Of a stretch of 64,000 bases of DNA, positions 35,014 to 43,311 are shown piece by piece (positions within the stretch are counted from its first letter, which is position 1; each line of letters begins with the position of its first letter). Origin of the DNA: Ferrimonas balearica (GTDB lineage Bacteria > Pseudomonadota > Gammaproteobacteria > Enterobacterales > Shewanellaceae). The DNA lies in NCBI RefSeq assembly GCF_019802085.1, contig NZ_JAHVHV010000003.1:248001-312000 (forward strand). The letters run 5' to 3'. The notes below the pieces were generated by a model, which was not told the origin of the DNA, ran no database searches, and saw only the letters and a program-made list of their open reading frames with translations. Both the position numbers and the translations under genes were made by a program.

Positions 35014-37884
35014 TTACGCTTTCTCGATCTGACACAGGGAAGACTTGGTTTCCTGCATCTGGGTGATCGGGTCGTAGCCGTAGGTCAGGGCGGTGTTGGC
35101 GGATTCGCCCACCACGTAGGGCTTGGTGCTGATGCCACCGGACTCCGGGTAATCCAGGTCGGCACCGTGCATCACACCGGCGAAGTGGTAGGGCATCCAG
35201 GTGACGCCGGGCTTGACCCGCTCGGTCACCATCGCCTGCACCTTGATGCGGCCGCCTTCGGCGCCCTCCAGCCAGACGTTGTCGCCGTCGCGCAGGCCGC
35301 GGTCGGCGGCGTCCACCGGGTTGATCTCGACGAACATCTCCTGCTGCAGTTCCGCCAGCCAGGGGTTGGAACGGGACTCTTCACCGCCCCCCTCGTACTC
35401 CACCAAGCGGCCGGAGGTCAGCACCAGCGGGTACTTCTTGTCCAGGTTGTCGCTGATCACCTTGTCCTGAATGGTCTTGTACAGGGTGGGCAGACGGTGA
35501 ACCTGCATGTCGTCGTAGGTCGGGTACTTGGCGATGAGATCACGACGGGGGGTGTACAGCGGCTCGCGATGCACCGGCATGGGATCCGGGAAGGTCCACA
35601 CCTTGCAGCGCGCCTTGGCGTTGCCGAAGGGGATGCAGCCGTGGGCCATGGCAACGCGCTGAATGCCGCCGGACAGGTCGGTCTTCCAGTTCTTGCCTTC
35701 GGCCTCGGCCTGCTCCTCGGCGGTCAGTTCGTTCCACCAGCCCAGCTGCTTGAGCATCTCGGCGGTGAACTCCGGGTGACCGTCCTTGAGCTCGTTACCC
35801 ACGGGGAAGGAGCCTTCCGCCAGCAGGTTATCGCCCTGGTGCTCGACGCCGAAGCGGGCACGGAAGTTACCGCCCCCCTGCAGCACCGGCTTGGAGGTGT
35901 CGTACAGGATGTGGGTGCCCGGGTGCTTCTGCTCCGGGGTGCCCCAGCAGGGCCACGGCAGACCGTAGGTCTCGCCCTTGAACTCGCCGCCCGGGGCCTG
36001 GAGGTCCTCAACGCTGAAGGCGCCCCAGTTCATGGTGTGTGCCTTGATCCGCTCCGGGCCCTGACCGGACATGCCGATGGTCCACATGCCGCGGTTGATC
36101 TCCCGGGTGATGTCTTCCACCACGGGCTGGTTGCCCTTGACCTGGATCCGCTTGGTGAACTGCTCGGCGAAGCCCAGCTTCTTGGCCAGCAGGTACATGA
36201 TCTCGATGTCGTTCTTGGAGTCGAACAGCGGCTCGACCACCTGCTCACGCCACTGCACGGAGCGGCCGGAGTTGGACAGGGAGCCGGTGGACTCGAACTG
36301 GGTGCAAGCGGGCAGCAGGTAGACGCCATCCTTGCGGCGGTGCATCACACCGGCCATGGTCGGGTAGGGATCGACCACCACCACGGTGTCCATCTTGTCC
36401 AGGGCGTCGCGCACGTCGCGCTGACGGGTCTCGGTGTTGACGGACTGACCCCAGAAGAAGCCCATGCGCACGTTGTCGCGCTGGGCCAGCTTCTGCTTGT
36501 CTTCCAGCACGCCGTCGTGCCAACGGGAGCAGGGCATGCCCGGGGTGTTCTGGGGCTTCTTGCCCAGGTACTCGCCCTGGTCGAAGCGACCGTTGACCCA
36601 GCTCTCCTCCAGATCCCAGACGTGGGACCAGTGCTTCCAGGCGGCGGTGGACAGGCCGTAGTAACCCGGCAGGGTGTCGAACAGCAGGCCCAGATCGGTG
36701 GCACCCTGAACGTTGTCGTGGCCACGGAAGATGTTGGTACCGCCACCGGACTGACCCATGTTGCCCAGGGCCAGCTGCAGCAGGCAGTAGGCACGGGTGT
36801 TGGCGTTACCCACGGTGTGCTGGGTGCCACCCATACACCAGACCACGGAACCGGGGCGGTTCTCGGCCATCATCTTGGCGGCGTTGTAGATCGCCTGCTC
36901 CTCGACGCCACACACCTCGGCGGCCTCGGCCAGCGGGAACTTGGCGGCTTCCTTGCGGATGTCCTCCATGCCCCAGACGCGCTGATCGATGAAGGTCTGG
37001 TCGTGCCAGCCGTTCTCGAAGATCACGTTCAGCATGCCGTAGATGAAGGGGATGTCGGTACCGGGGCGGATCCCAACGTGCAGGTCCGAGTGGGCCGCGG
37101 TGCGGGAGAAGCGCGGATCGATAACGATGATCTTGGCGCCGCGCTCCTTGGCGGTCAGGATGTGCTGCATGGAGACCGGGTGGGCCTCGGCGGGGTTGGA
37201 GCCGATGAAGAAGATCGCCTTGGCATGACGGATGTCATTGAAGGAGTTGGTCATCGCCCCGTAGCCCCAGGTGTTGGCCACACCGGCTACCGTGGTGGAG
37301 TGACAGATCCGGGCGGAGTGATCCACGTTGTTGGTGCCCCACATGGCCGCGAACTTGCGGTACATGTAGCAGCCCTCGTTGGAGAACTTGGCGGAGCCCA
37401 TAAAGTAGATGGAGTCGGGACCGGACTGCTCGCGGATGGTCAGCATCTGGTTGCCCACCTCGTCGATCGCCTGCTCCCAGGTGATCTTCTTCCACTTGCC
37501 GCCTTCCAGCTTCATCGGGTATTTCACGCGCTTAGTGGAGTGGCCATGCTCACGCAGCGCGGCACCTTTGGCACAGTGCCCACCGCGGTTGAAGGGATGG
37601 TCGAAGGCCGGCTCCTGCCCAGTCCAGACACCGTTCTGGACCTCGGCGTACACACCACAGCCCACCGCACAGGCGGAACAGATGGTGCGCTTGATCTCGG
37701 TGGGGGCGTTGGGGTCCACCGCGGTGGCGGCTTGCGCCTTTTTGATCATGCCGGTGCCCAGCATGGAGGCGGCGGCGATCCCCCCGGTGGTGACACCGGC
37801 GTTTTTCAAAAATTGGCGGCGGTTCAGGCCCAGGGGCGCGTCGGCTTTCGGCGCCACCTGAGTCGTATTAGGCGTCAGTTTCAT
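35014..37884 (-). CDS. fdhA: formate dehydrogenase catalytic subunit (Cys type), copy 2
   Basis: The 956-residue molybdopterin enzyme carries a Tat signal (NRRQFLKNAG at 21-30), 4Fe-4S ligands Cys69, 72, 76 and 104, and active-site Cys194-His195 in SARICHSTTVAG. The cluster motif reads CSACAVGC where copies 1 and 3 have CSHCSVGC. The body differs more from the other two (for example SNPAEAHPVSM, DLHVGIRPGTD, CGVEEQAIYN). It is thus the outlier FdhA, although its B and C subunits nearly equal those of copy 1. Substrate expected to be formate; a shifted cofactor or redox preference is possible. Confidence 0.95.
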   Translation of the reverse strand: MKLTPNTTQVAPKADAPLGLNRRQFLKNAGVTTGGIAAASMLGTGMIKKAQAATAVDPNAPTEIKRTICSACAVGCGVYAEVQNGVWTGQEPAFDHPFNRGGHCAKGAALREHGHSTKRVKYPMKLEGGKWKKITWEQAIDEVGNQMLTIREQSGPDSIYFMGSAKFSNEGCYMYRKFAAMWGTNNVDHSARICHSTTVAGVANTWGYGAMTNSFNDIRHAKAIFFIGSNPAEAHPVSMQHILTAKERGAKIIVIDPRFSRTAAHSDLHVGIRPGTDIPFIYGMLNVIFENGWHDQTFIDQRVWGMEDIRKEAAKFPLAEAAEVCGVEEQAIYNAAKMMAENRPGSVVWCMGGTQHTVGNANTRAYCLLQLALGNMGQSGGGTNIFRGHDNVQGATDLGLLFDTLPGYYGLSTAAWKHWSHVWDLEESWVNGRFDQGEYLGKKPQNTPGMPCSRWHDGVLEDKQKLAQRDNVRMGFFWGQSVNTETRQRDVRDALDKMDTVVVVDPYPTMAGVMHRRKDGVYLLPACTQFESTGSLSNSGRSVQWREQVVEPLFDSKNDIEIMYLLAKKLGFAEQFTKRIQVKGNQPVVEDITREINRGMWTIGMSGQGPERIKAHTMNWGAFSVEDLQAPGGEFKGETYGLPWPCWGTPEQKHPGTHILYDTSKPVLQGGGNFRARFGVEHQGDNLLAEGSFPVGNELKDGHPEFTAEMLKQLGWWNELTAEEQAEAEGKNWKTDLSGGIQRVAMAHGCIPFGNAKARCKVWTFPDPMPVHREPLYTPRRDLIAKYPTYDDMQVHRLPTLYKTIQDKVISDNLDKKYPLVLTSGRLVEYEGGGEESRSNPWLAELQQEMFVEINPVDAADRGLRDGDNVWLEGAEGGRIKVQAMVTERVKPGVTWMPYHFAGVMHGADLDYPESGGISTKPYVVGESANTALTYGYDPITQMQETKSSLCQIEKA

Positions 37885-37896
37885 GATGCTCTCCGA

Positions 37897-38088
37897 TCAC
37901 AGGCCGCGGGCGGCGGCGTAGTAGTTGCGCACGTGCTCGGACTCTTGGTAGCCCTGGTGCTTGGAAGAGGCCTCGACCGGGGTCTGGGCCACGGCAGAAG
38001 GCACGGCGATCACGGCCGCACCGGCCGCGGTGCCGGTGGCCACCTGCTTGAGGAACTGGCGACGAGCCAGAGAGGGTTGCTGTTTCAT
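37897..38088 (-). CDS. fdhX: small Tat-signal protein of the FDH operon, copy 2
   Basis: The 63-residue protein is a Tat signal (ARRQFLKQVATGTAAGAAV) plus a short tail ending GYQESEHVRNYYAAARGL, as in copies 1 and 3 (shared GY-x-E-x(2)-HV-x(2)-YY). AAGGA five or six bases upstream selects ATG 38088 over upstream in-frame starts. First gene of operon 2. Confidence 0.87.
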   Translation of the reverse strand: MKQQPSLARRQFLKQVATGTAAGAAVIAVPSAVAQTPVEASSKHQGYQESEHVRNYYAAARGL

Positions 38089-38408
38089 AATCATCCTTAG
38101 TGGGTCATGACACTTGGCGCCAGAGGGCGCGCCGTTCACAAACGCGCGTAAGAATGACCGCTTGAGATGTTATTAACCTTGAACTGGCTCACGAAGAATT
38201 TTGTCGTCGAATGGGCACTTTTGTTGAACACCCCTCGCTGAAGTTACCATTTGGTAAAGAGTGCGACCTTTTGTCCCTTCGAAAAAACTTCGCCTCCCAG
38301 GGTCGTTTTACCGTGTAATTTGCACCGACTTTATCGATTTGCGACACCAAACATAAGCAAACCAACATTTTCGTCATTTTGAGAACTCACTCACGCCCTG
38401 GAATCCAT
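38089..38408. other. leader/promoter region of FDH operon 2
   Basis: About 320 bases without a gene, AT-rich from about 38160. It holds one TTTGTCCC half-site (38270-38277) and an imperfect dyad GTGTAATTTGCAC (38313-38325), but no credible -24/-12 element. It must carry the promoter of fdhX2-A2-B2-C2. Confidence 0.55.
38265..38277 (-). promoter_or_regulatory. TTTGTCCC half-site upstream of FDH operon 2
   Basis: GACCTTTTGTCCC (plus-strand reading) matches the half-site found near the sigma-54 promoters at 45.8 and 46.9 kb (GACATTTTGTCCC, GACAATTTGTCCC). It lies about 180 bases upstream of fdhX2. Inferred binding site only. Confidence 0.35.
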
Positions 38409-38435
38409 TAAAAAACCCCGCCGAGGCGGGGTTTT
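38409..38435 (-). terminator. intrinsic terminator of FDH operon 3
   Basis: Minus-strand stem CCCCGCC/GGCGGGG followed by T6, 45 bases after the fdhC3 stop. Confidence 0.85.
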
Positions 38436-38479
38436 GTCGTTGACCAAGGGGGCGTTGAGAACGCCTCCTATTTCAGCAC

Positions 38480-39538
38480 TTATCCTTGCTTGTACTGGAT
38501 GGTGCCATCGGCCTTTATTTCGTCGTACCAGACGTTGTGGTGCTGCTTGGCCCAGTTCTCGTCCACGTAGCCACTGGTCATCGCCGGGAAACCGCCTTCC
38601 GACAGCACCGTCGCCATAAAGATGTGCACCACGGTAAAGCCGGTGAGCACAATGGCGGAGATGCCGTGAATGAAGATGGCGGTCAGACTGGCGGTGCGGC
38701 TGGGATCCACCTGCTCCGGGAACAGCATCACGATGCCGGAGCCGATGATCGCCAGGCCGAAGATGGTGAAGGACCAGAACCACAACTTCTCACCGGCGTT
38801 GGAGAACCCGGAATCCGGATGCTTGCCCTTGAAGGGCCCGAAGTTCAGGTACCCCCCCACCACCAGGAACCACTTCAGGTCGTAGGCGGCCGGGATGTTG
38901 TGCTTCATCCAGCGGATCATGGCGAGGATCGCCCCCACGATAAAGGGGATCGCCATGTAGTCGTGGATCGGCTTGGCGATGGCCGCCAGCGCCCCCACCC
39001 CCTCCGGCCCCAGGAAGGAACCGAAGACAAAGCGTCCCGCCATCAGGGAGAGTCCCGTCAGGATCAGCAGGATGCAGGGGATGGCCATCAACCAGTGGAT
39101 GAAGATGTCGGCCTTGGACCACCTGAGCACCTCGACCCCGGAGAACCCCTTCTCCAGTTTGGCGGCACCGTTGACCAGCACAAAGAGTGCGAAGATCACG
39201 ATCATGCCAAACAGTGCCAGGGTCAGCACCTGAGACAACCAGCCGGCGCGGGCCTGGATCAGGTTGGGATCATAGGTGTTGATCAGGTTGTTGTGGAAAC
39301 GGCTGTCCGAGGTGGTTCGCCCCGTCTCCCCGGCCTTGACCTCGCTCCACAGGGGATTGAGCTCACCGGAAGCGGCCGGGGTTTCCCCCGCCACCTCCGC
39401 GGCCTGGGCTGCCATCACCGACTGCACCAACTGGGCATCGGCCTCCGACGTCGCCTCGCTGGCCAGCGCGGGCACGGCAAAAGCCGTTGCCAGCACCAGC
39501 GTCGCCAGGGCGCGCCGGAGCGTTACTGAGAGTCTCAT
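38480..39538 (-). CDS. fdhC: formate dehydrogenase cytochrome b subunit, copy 3
   Basis: The 352-residue subunit is longer than copies 1 and 2 because of an extended Ala/Glu-rich periplasmic N-terminal part after the signal peptide (cut near ALASE). The same core motifs are present (FIHWLMAIPC, IHDYMAIPF, NFGPFKGKHPDSGFSNAGEK, VVHIFMATV). ATG 39538 is taken because the signal peptide starts there; the frame is open further upstream into fdhB3. Clearly diverged from copies 1 and 2. Confidence 0.92.
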   Translation of the reverse strand: MRLSVTLRRALATLVLATAFAVPALASEATSEADAQLVQSVMAAQAAEVAGETPAASGELNPLWSEVKAGETGRTTSDSRFHNNLINTYDPNLIQARAGWLSQVLTLALFGMIVIFALFVLVNGAAKLEKGFSGVEVLRWSKADIFIHWLMAIPCILLILTGLSLMAGRFVFGSFLGPEGVGALAAIAKPIHDYMAIPFIVGAILAMIRWMKHNIPAAYDLKWFLVVGGYLNFGPFKGKHPDSGFSNAGEKLWFWSFTIFGLAIIGSGIVMLFPEQVDPSRTASLTAIFIHGISAIVLTGFTVVHIFMATVLSEGGFPAMTSGYVDENWAKQHHNVWYDEIKADGTIQYKQG

Positions 39539-39554
39539 AACGCGTCCTCCTTGC

Positions 39555-40133
39555 TCAGCCATCCCAGCCGGCGTTTTCCGCACCGCGGATCGCCACACGC
39601 TGACGGAAGATCTCCGAGATCACCTCGGCGTCCCCGGCCAGCAGCGACTTGGTGGAGCACACCTCGGCGCAGAACGGCAGCTTGCCTTCGGCGATGCGGT
39701 TGGCCCCGTACAGGCGCGCCTCCTTCTCGGAACCCGGTTCGGCATCCGGACCACCGGCACAGTAGGTGCACTTGTCCATCTTGCCGCGGGCGCCAAAGGC
39801 GGTCTGTTTCGGGAACTGCGGCGCGCCAAAGGGGCAGGCGTACAGGCAGTAACCGCAACCGATGCACTTGTCCTTGCTGTGGCGGATGATGCCCTCTTCG
39901 GTCTGCTCGAAGCAGTCCGCCGGGCACACCGCCATGCAGGGGGCGTCGGAGCAATGCATGCAGGCCACGGAGATGGAGACCTCCTTGCCTACCACGCCGT
40001 CGTGCATGGTGACGACGCGGCGGCGTTGGATCCCCCACTCCAGGGCACTGTCGTTTTTACTCTTACAGGCGACGGTACAACCGTTGCATTCGATGCAGCG
40101 CTTGGTGTCGCACAGGAATTTCATCGTAGCCAT
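39555..40133 (-). CDS. fdhB: formate dehydrogenase iron-sulfur subunit, copy 3
   Basis: The 192-residue four-cluster subunit has Cys motifs CDTKRCIECNGCTVAC, CMHCSDAPCMAVCP, CIGCGYCLYACP and CTYC...CAEVCS. It differs from the nearly identical copies 1 and 2 at many positions (for example CFEQTEEGIIRHSKDK). It lies between fdhA3 and fdhC3. Confidence 0.95.
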   Translation of the reverse strand: MATMKFLCDTKRCIECNGCTVACKSKNDSALEWGIQRRRVVTMHDGVVGKEVSISVACMHCSDAPCMAVCPADCFEQTEEGIIRHSKDKCIGCGYCLYACPFGAPQFPKQTAFGARGKMDKCTYCAGGPDAEPGSEKEARLYGANRIAEGKLPFCAEVCSTKSLLAGDAEVISEIFRQRVAIRGAENAGWDG

Positions 40134-40147
40134 AATGACTCCCGTCC

Positions 40148-43012
40148 TTAAGCCTTGCTGATCTGGCAGATCGACACCTTGGTCTCCTGCATCTGGGTGA
40201 CGATGTCATAGCCGTAGGTCATCGCCGTGTTGGCCGACTCCCCTTGGATGTAGGGCACCGTTCCCTCCGGATAACCGGGGACCAGCGACTCGCCTTCGAA
40301 GATGCCGGCGAAGTGATAGGGCATGAAGCATTCGCCCGGGATCACCCGTTCGGTCACCATGGCGTGGATGTGCAGCTTGGGCCCTTCCGGCGAGTGCAGG
40401 ATCACCGCATCGCCATCGCGGATGCCCCGATCCGACGCGTCGGCGGGGTTGATCTCGACGAACATGGTCTGCTGCAGTTCCGCCAGCCAGGGGTTGGAGC
40501 GGGTCTCCTCGCCGCCGCCCTCGTATTCCACCAGGCGCCCGGTGGTCACGATCATCGGGAACTTCTTGTCCAGATCCTCGGCGATCACCTTCTCCTGGAT
40601 GGAGCGGTAGAGGGTGGGCAGACGCGCCACCTGGCGGTCTTCGTAGCTGGGGTACTTCTGCACCAGATCCCGACGCGGGGTGTAGAGCGGCTCGCGGTGA
40701 ACCGGGATCTCATCCGGGAAGGTCCAGACCCGGCAGCGGGCCCGGGCGTTGCCGAACGGGATGCAGCCGTGGGCCATGGCGACGCGCTGGATCCCGCCGG
40801 ACAGGTCGGTCTTCCAGTTGCGCCCCTCGGCGGCGGCCTTCTCCTCTTCGGTCAGGTCATCCCACCAGCCCAGCTGCTTGAGCATGTCGGAGGTGAATTC
40901 CGGATGCCCTTCGCCGATCTCGTTGCCCAGGGAACCGGCGTCGTCCGCCAGCAGGTTCTCACCCTCGTACTCCACACCGAAGCGGGCACGGAAGTTACCG
41001 CCCCCCTCCATCACGTGCTTGGAGGTGTCATAGAGGATGTGAGTGCCCGGGTGTTTGAGCTCCGGGGTGCCCCAGCAGGGCCACGGCAGGCCGTAGGTCT
41101 CGCCCTTGGCCGGGCCGCCCTTGGCTTGCAGGTCTTCGTACTCGAAGGTGCCCCAGTTTTCCTGGTGCAGCTTGAGCCGTTCGGGGGACTGACCGGTGTA
41201 GCCGATGGTCCACATGCCGCGGTTGTATTCGCGGGTGATGTCCTCGATCAGCGGCACGCTGCCGCGCACCTCGATGTTCTTGAACATCTGGTCGGCAAAA
41301 CCCAGTTTCTTGGCCAGCAGGTACATGATCTCATGGTCCGGCTTGGACTCGAACACGGGTTCCACCACCTGGCTGCGCCACTGCAGCGAGCGGTTGGAGG
41401 CGGACACCGAGCCGTAGGTCTCGAACTGAGTCGCAGCGGGCAGCAGGAAGACGCCGTCCTTGCGGGTGTGCATCACACCGGCCATGGTCGGGTAGGGGTC
41501 GACCACCACCACGGCATCCATCTTGTTCAGCGCTTCACGCACTTCACGGCCCCGGGTTTCGGTGTTCACCGACTGGCCCAGGAAGAAGGACATCCGCACG
41601 TTGTCGCGCTGGCCGATCTTGTCCTTGTCCTCGCTCACGCCATCGTGCCAGCGGGAGCAGGGGATCCCCGGTGAGGTCATCGGCTGTTTGCCCAGGTAGG
41701 TGCCCTGGTCGAAGCGGGCTTTCACCCACTCGTACTCCAGCTCCCACACCCGCGACCAGTGCTGCCAGGCGCCTTCGGACAGGCCGTAGTAACCGGGCAG
41801 GTTGTCGAACAGCAGGCCGAAGTCGGTGGCGCCCTGCACGTTGTCGTGGCCACGGAAGATGTTGGCCCCGCCGCCGGAAACGCCCATGTTACCCAGGGCC
41901 AGCTGCAGGATGCAGTAGGCACGGGTGTTGGCGTTACCCACGGTGTGCTGGGTGCCGCCCATGCACCAGACGATGGTGCCGGGACGGTGCTCGGCCAGGG
42001 TCTTGGCCACGCGGTACATCTGCTTCTCGCCGGTGCCGCAGATGTTCTCCACCTCATCCGGCGGGTAGTTCTTCACCTGCTCGCGGATGGCGTCCAGACC
42101 CCACACCCGACGGGCGATGAAGTCCTTGTCCTCCCAACCGTTCTCGAAGATGTGCCAGAGCAGGCCGTAGACGAAGGGGATGTCGGTACCGGGTCGAATG
42201 TGCACGTACTCGTCGGCGTGGGCCGCAGTACGGGTGAAGCGGGGGTCGACCACGATCATCTTGGCGCCGCGCTCTTTACCGGTGAGCACGTGCTGCATGG
42301 CAACGGGGTGGGCTTCAGCGGCGTTGGAGCCGATGAAAATCATACTCTTACAATTGTGCATGTCGTTGTAAGAGTTGGTCATGGCGCCGTAGCCCCAGGT
42401 GTTGGCCACACCGGCTACCGTGGTGGAGTGACAGATCCGGGCGGAGTGGTCGATGTTGTTGGTGCCCCACATCGCCGCGAACTTACGATACAGATAGGAC
42501 TGCTCGTTGTTGGTCTTGGCCGAGCCCATGAAGTAGATGGAATCGGGTCCGGACTCTTCGCGGATCTTGAGCATCAGATCGCCCACCTGCTCGATCGCCT
42601 GCTCCCAGCTCAACTTGGTCCACTTGCCTCCCTCCAGCTTCATCGGGTACTTGACCCGCTTTTCGCTGTGGGTGTGGTGCACCAGTGAGGCGCCCTTGGC
42701 ACAGTGGCTGCCGCGGTTGATGGGGTGATCGAAGGCCGGCTCGTGCGCCACCCAGACACCGTTGCGCACTTCGGCGTAAACGCCGCATCCCACGGAGCAG
42801 TGGGAGCAGATGGTGCGCACCGTCTTGGTCTCACCGGAGCCACTGCCCTGGGCCGCTTCGGCCTTGCGGATCATCCCCTGCCCCAGCATGGAGGCGGCGG
42901 CGATCCCACCGGCGGTCACCCCGGCGTTTTTCAGGAACTGGCGCCGATTGAGCCCTAGCGACTTCTTCTCGCTGGCGACTTTATTGGCTTGTACTGAACG
43001 TGTGAGTTTCAT
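40148..43012 (-). CDS. fdhA: formate dehydrogenase catalytic subunit (Cys type), copy 3
   Basis: The 954-residue molybdopterin enzyme carries a Tat signal (NRRQFLKNAG at 22-31), 4Fe-4S ligands Cys69, 72, 76 and 104 and active-site Cys194-His195. Its CSHCSVGC motif and many body segments (VDPRFTRTAAHADEYVHIRPGTD, GLLWHIFENGWEDKDF) match copy 1. It is encoded in the operon with the maturation genes, so it is probably the principal target of the sigma-54-driven transcript. Confidence 0.96.
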   Translation of the reverse strand: MKLTRSVQANKVASEKKSLGLNRRQFLKNAGVTAGGIAAASMLGQGMIRKAEAAQGSGSGETKTVRTICSHCSVGCGVYAEVRNGVWVAHEPAFDHPINRGSHCAKGASLVHHTHSEKRVKYPMKLEGGKWTKLSWEQAIEQVGDLMLKIREESGPDSIYFMGSAKTNNEQSYLYRKFAAMWGTNNIDHSARICHSTTVAGVANTWGYGAMTNSYNDMHNCKSMIFIGSNAAEAHPVAMQHVLTGKERGAKMIVVDPRFTRTAAHADEYVHIRPGTDIPFVYGLLWHIFENGWEDKDFIARRVWGLDAIREQVKNYPPDEVENICGTGEKQMYRVAKTLAEHRPGTIVWCMGGTQHTVGNANTRAYCILQLALGNMGVSGGGANIFRGHDNVQGATDFGLLFDNLPGYYGLSEGAWQHWSRVWELEYEWVKARFDQGTYLGKQPMTSPGIPCSRWHDGVSEDKDKIGQRDNVRMSFFLGQSVNTETRGREVREALNKMDAVVVVDPYPTMAGVMHTRKDGVFLLPAATQFETYGSVSASNRSLQWRSQVVEPVFESKPDHEIMYLLAKKLGFADQMFKNIEVRGSVPLIEDITREYNRGMWTIGYTGQSPERLKLHQENWGTFEYEDLQAKGGPAKGETYGLPWPCWGTPELKHPGTHILYDTSKHVMEGGGNFRARFGVEYEGENLLADDAGSLGNEIGEGHPEFTSDMLKQLGWWDDLTEEEKAAAEGRNWKTDLSGGIQRVAMAHGCIPFGNARARCRVWTFPDEIPVHREPLYTPRRDLVQKYPSYEDRQVARLPTLYRSIQEKVIAEDLDKKFPMIVTTGRLVEYEGGGEETRSNPWLAELQQTMFVEINPADASDRGIRDGDAVILHSPEGPKLHIHAMVTERVIPGECFMPYHFAGIFEGESLVPGYPEGTVPYIQGESANTAMTYGYDIVTQMQETKVSICQISKA

Positions 43013-43023
43013 CCTAAGCCTCC

Positions 43024-43218
43024 TTATTTGCGCAGCGTGGCGTAGTAGGTTAGGACATGGGGAGTTTCACGGTAGCCGGATGGCTTCGTGACAGGCGTGG
43101 CCTCAGGCTCGGACGTCTGGGCCTGAACCGCACCGCTGCTGAGGGCAGCAGCCCCCGCCCCAAGGCCCAGGGCCTTGAGCGCGCGGCGGCGGTCCAATCG
43201 GGTTTGCCGATCGTTCAT
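43024..43218 (-). CDS. fdhX: small Tat-signal protein of the FDH operon, copy 3
   Basis: The 64-residue protein has DRRRALKALGLGAGAAAL as Tat signal (RR then A rather than F-L-K) and tail GYRETPHVLTYYATLRK, sharing the GY-x-E-x(2)-HV-x(2)-YY signature with copies 1 and 2. It is translated from within the maturation-fdh operon; its ribosome site lies in a small hairpin just upstream. Confidence 0.86.
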   Translation of the reverse strand: MNDRQTRLDRRRALKALGLGAGAAALSSGAVQAQTSEPEATPVTKPSGYRETPHVLTYYATLRK

Positions 43219-43235
43219 AACACCTCCATGGTGTT
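43219..43235 (-). promoter_or_regulatory. hairpin covering the fdhX3 ribosome site
   Basis: Minus strand AACACC-ATGGA-GGTGTT forms a perfect 6-bp stem ending directly at the fdhX3 ATG; the GGAGG ribosome site is in the loop and 3' arm. It may limit initiation. Confidence 0.4.
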
Positions 43236-43246
43236 GCTGGATTTAA

Positions 43247-43273
43247 GGTGGGGCGACAGCCCTCTGCCCCACC
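43247..43273 (-). other. stable intercistronic hairpin between TorD gene and fdhX3
   Basis: 8-bp perfect stem GGTGGGGC/GCCCCACC with an 11-base loop, no T run. Possible mRNA processing or stabilising element inside the operon. Confidence 0.45.
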
Positions 43274-43311
43274 ACCGGAACCTTTACCCATCCGGTCTGG
43301 CACACACCGGC

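Noticed and set aside
38145-38162. Possible sigma-54 element before FDH operon 2
   Set aside because: CGGTCATTCTTACGCG on the minus strand keeps only the GG-N10-GC spacing; the other consensus bases fail.
29878-43012. Selenocysteine FDH
   Set aside because: The active-site codon in all three fdhA genes is a normal Cys codon in an uninterrupted frame, with no in-frame TGA, so no SECIS element is expected.
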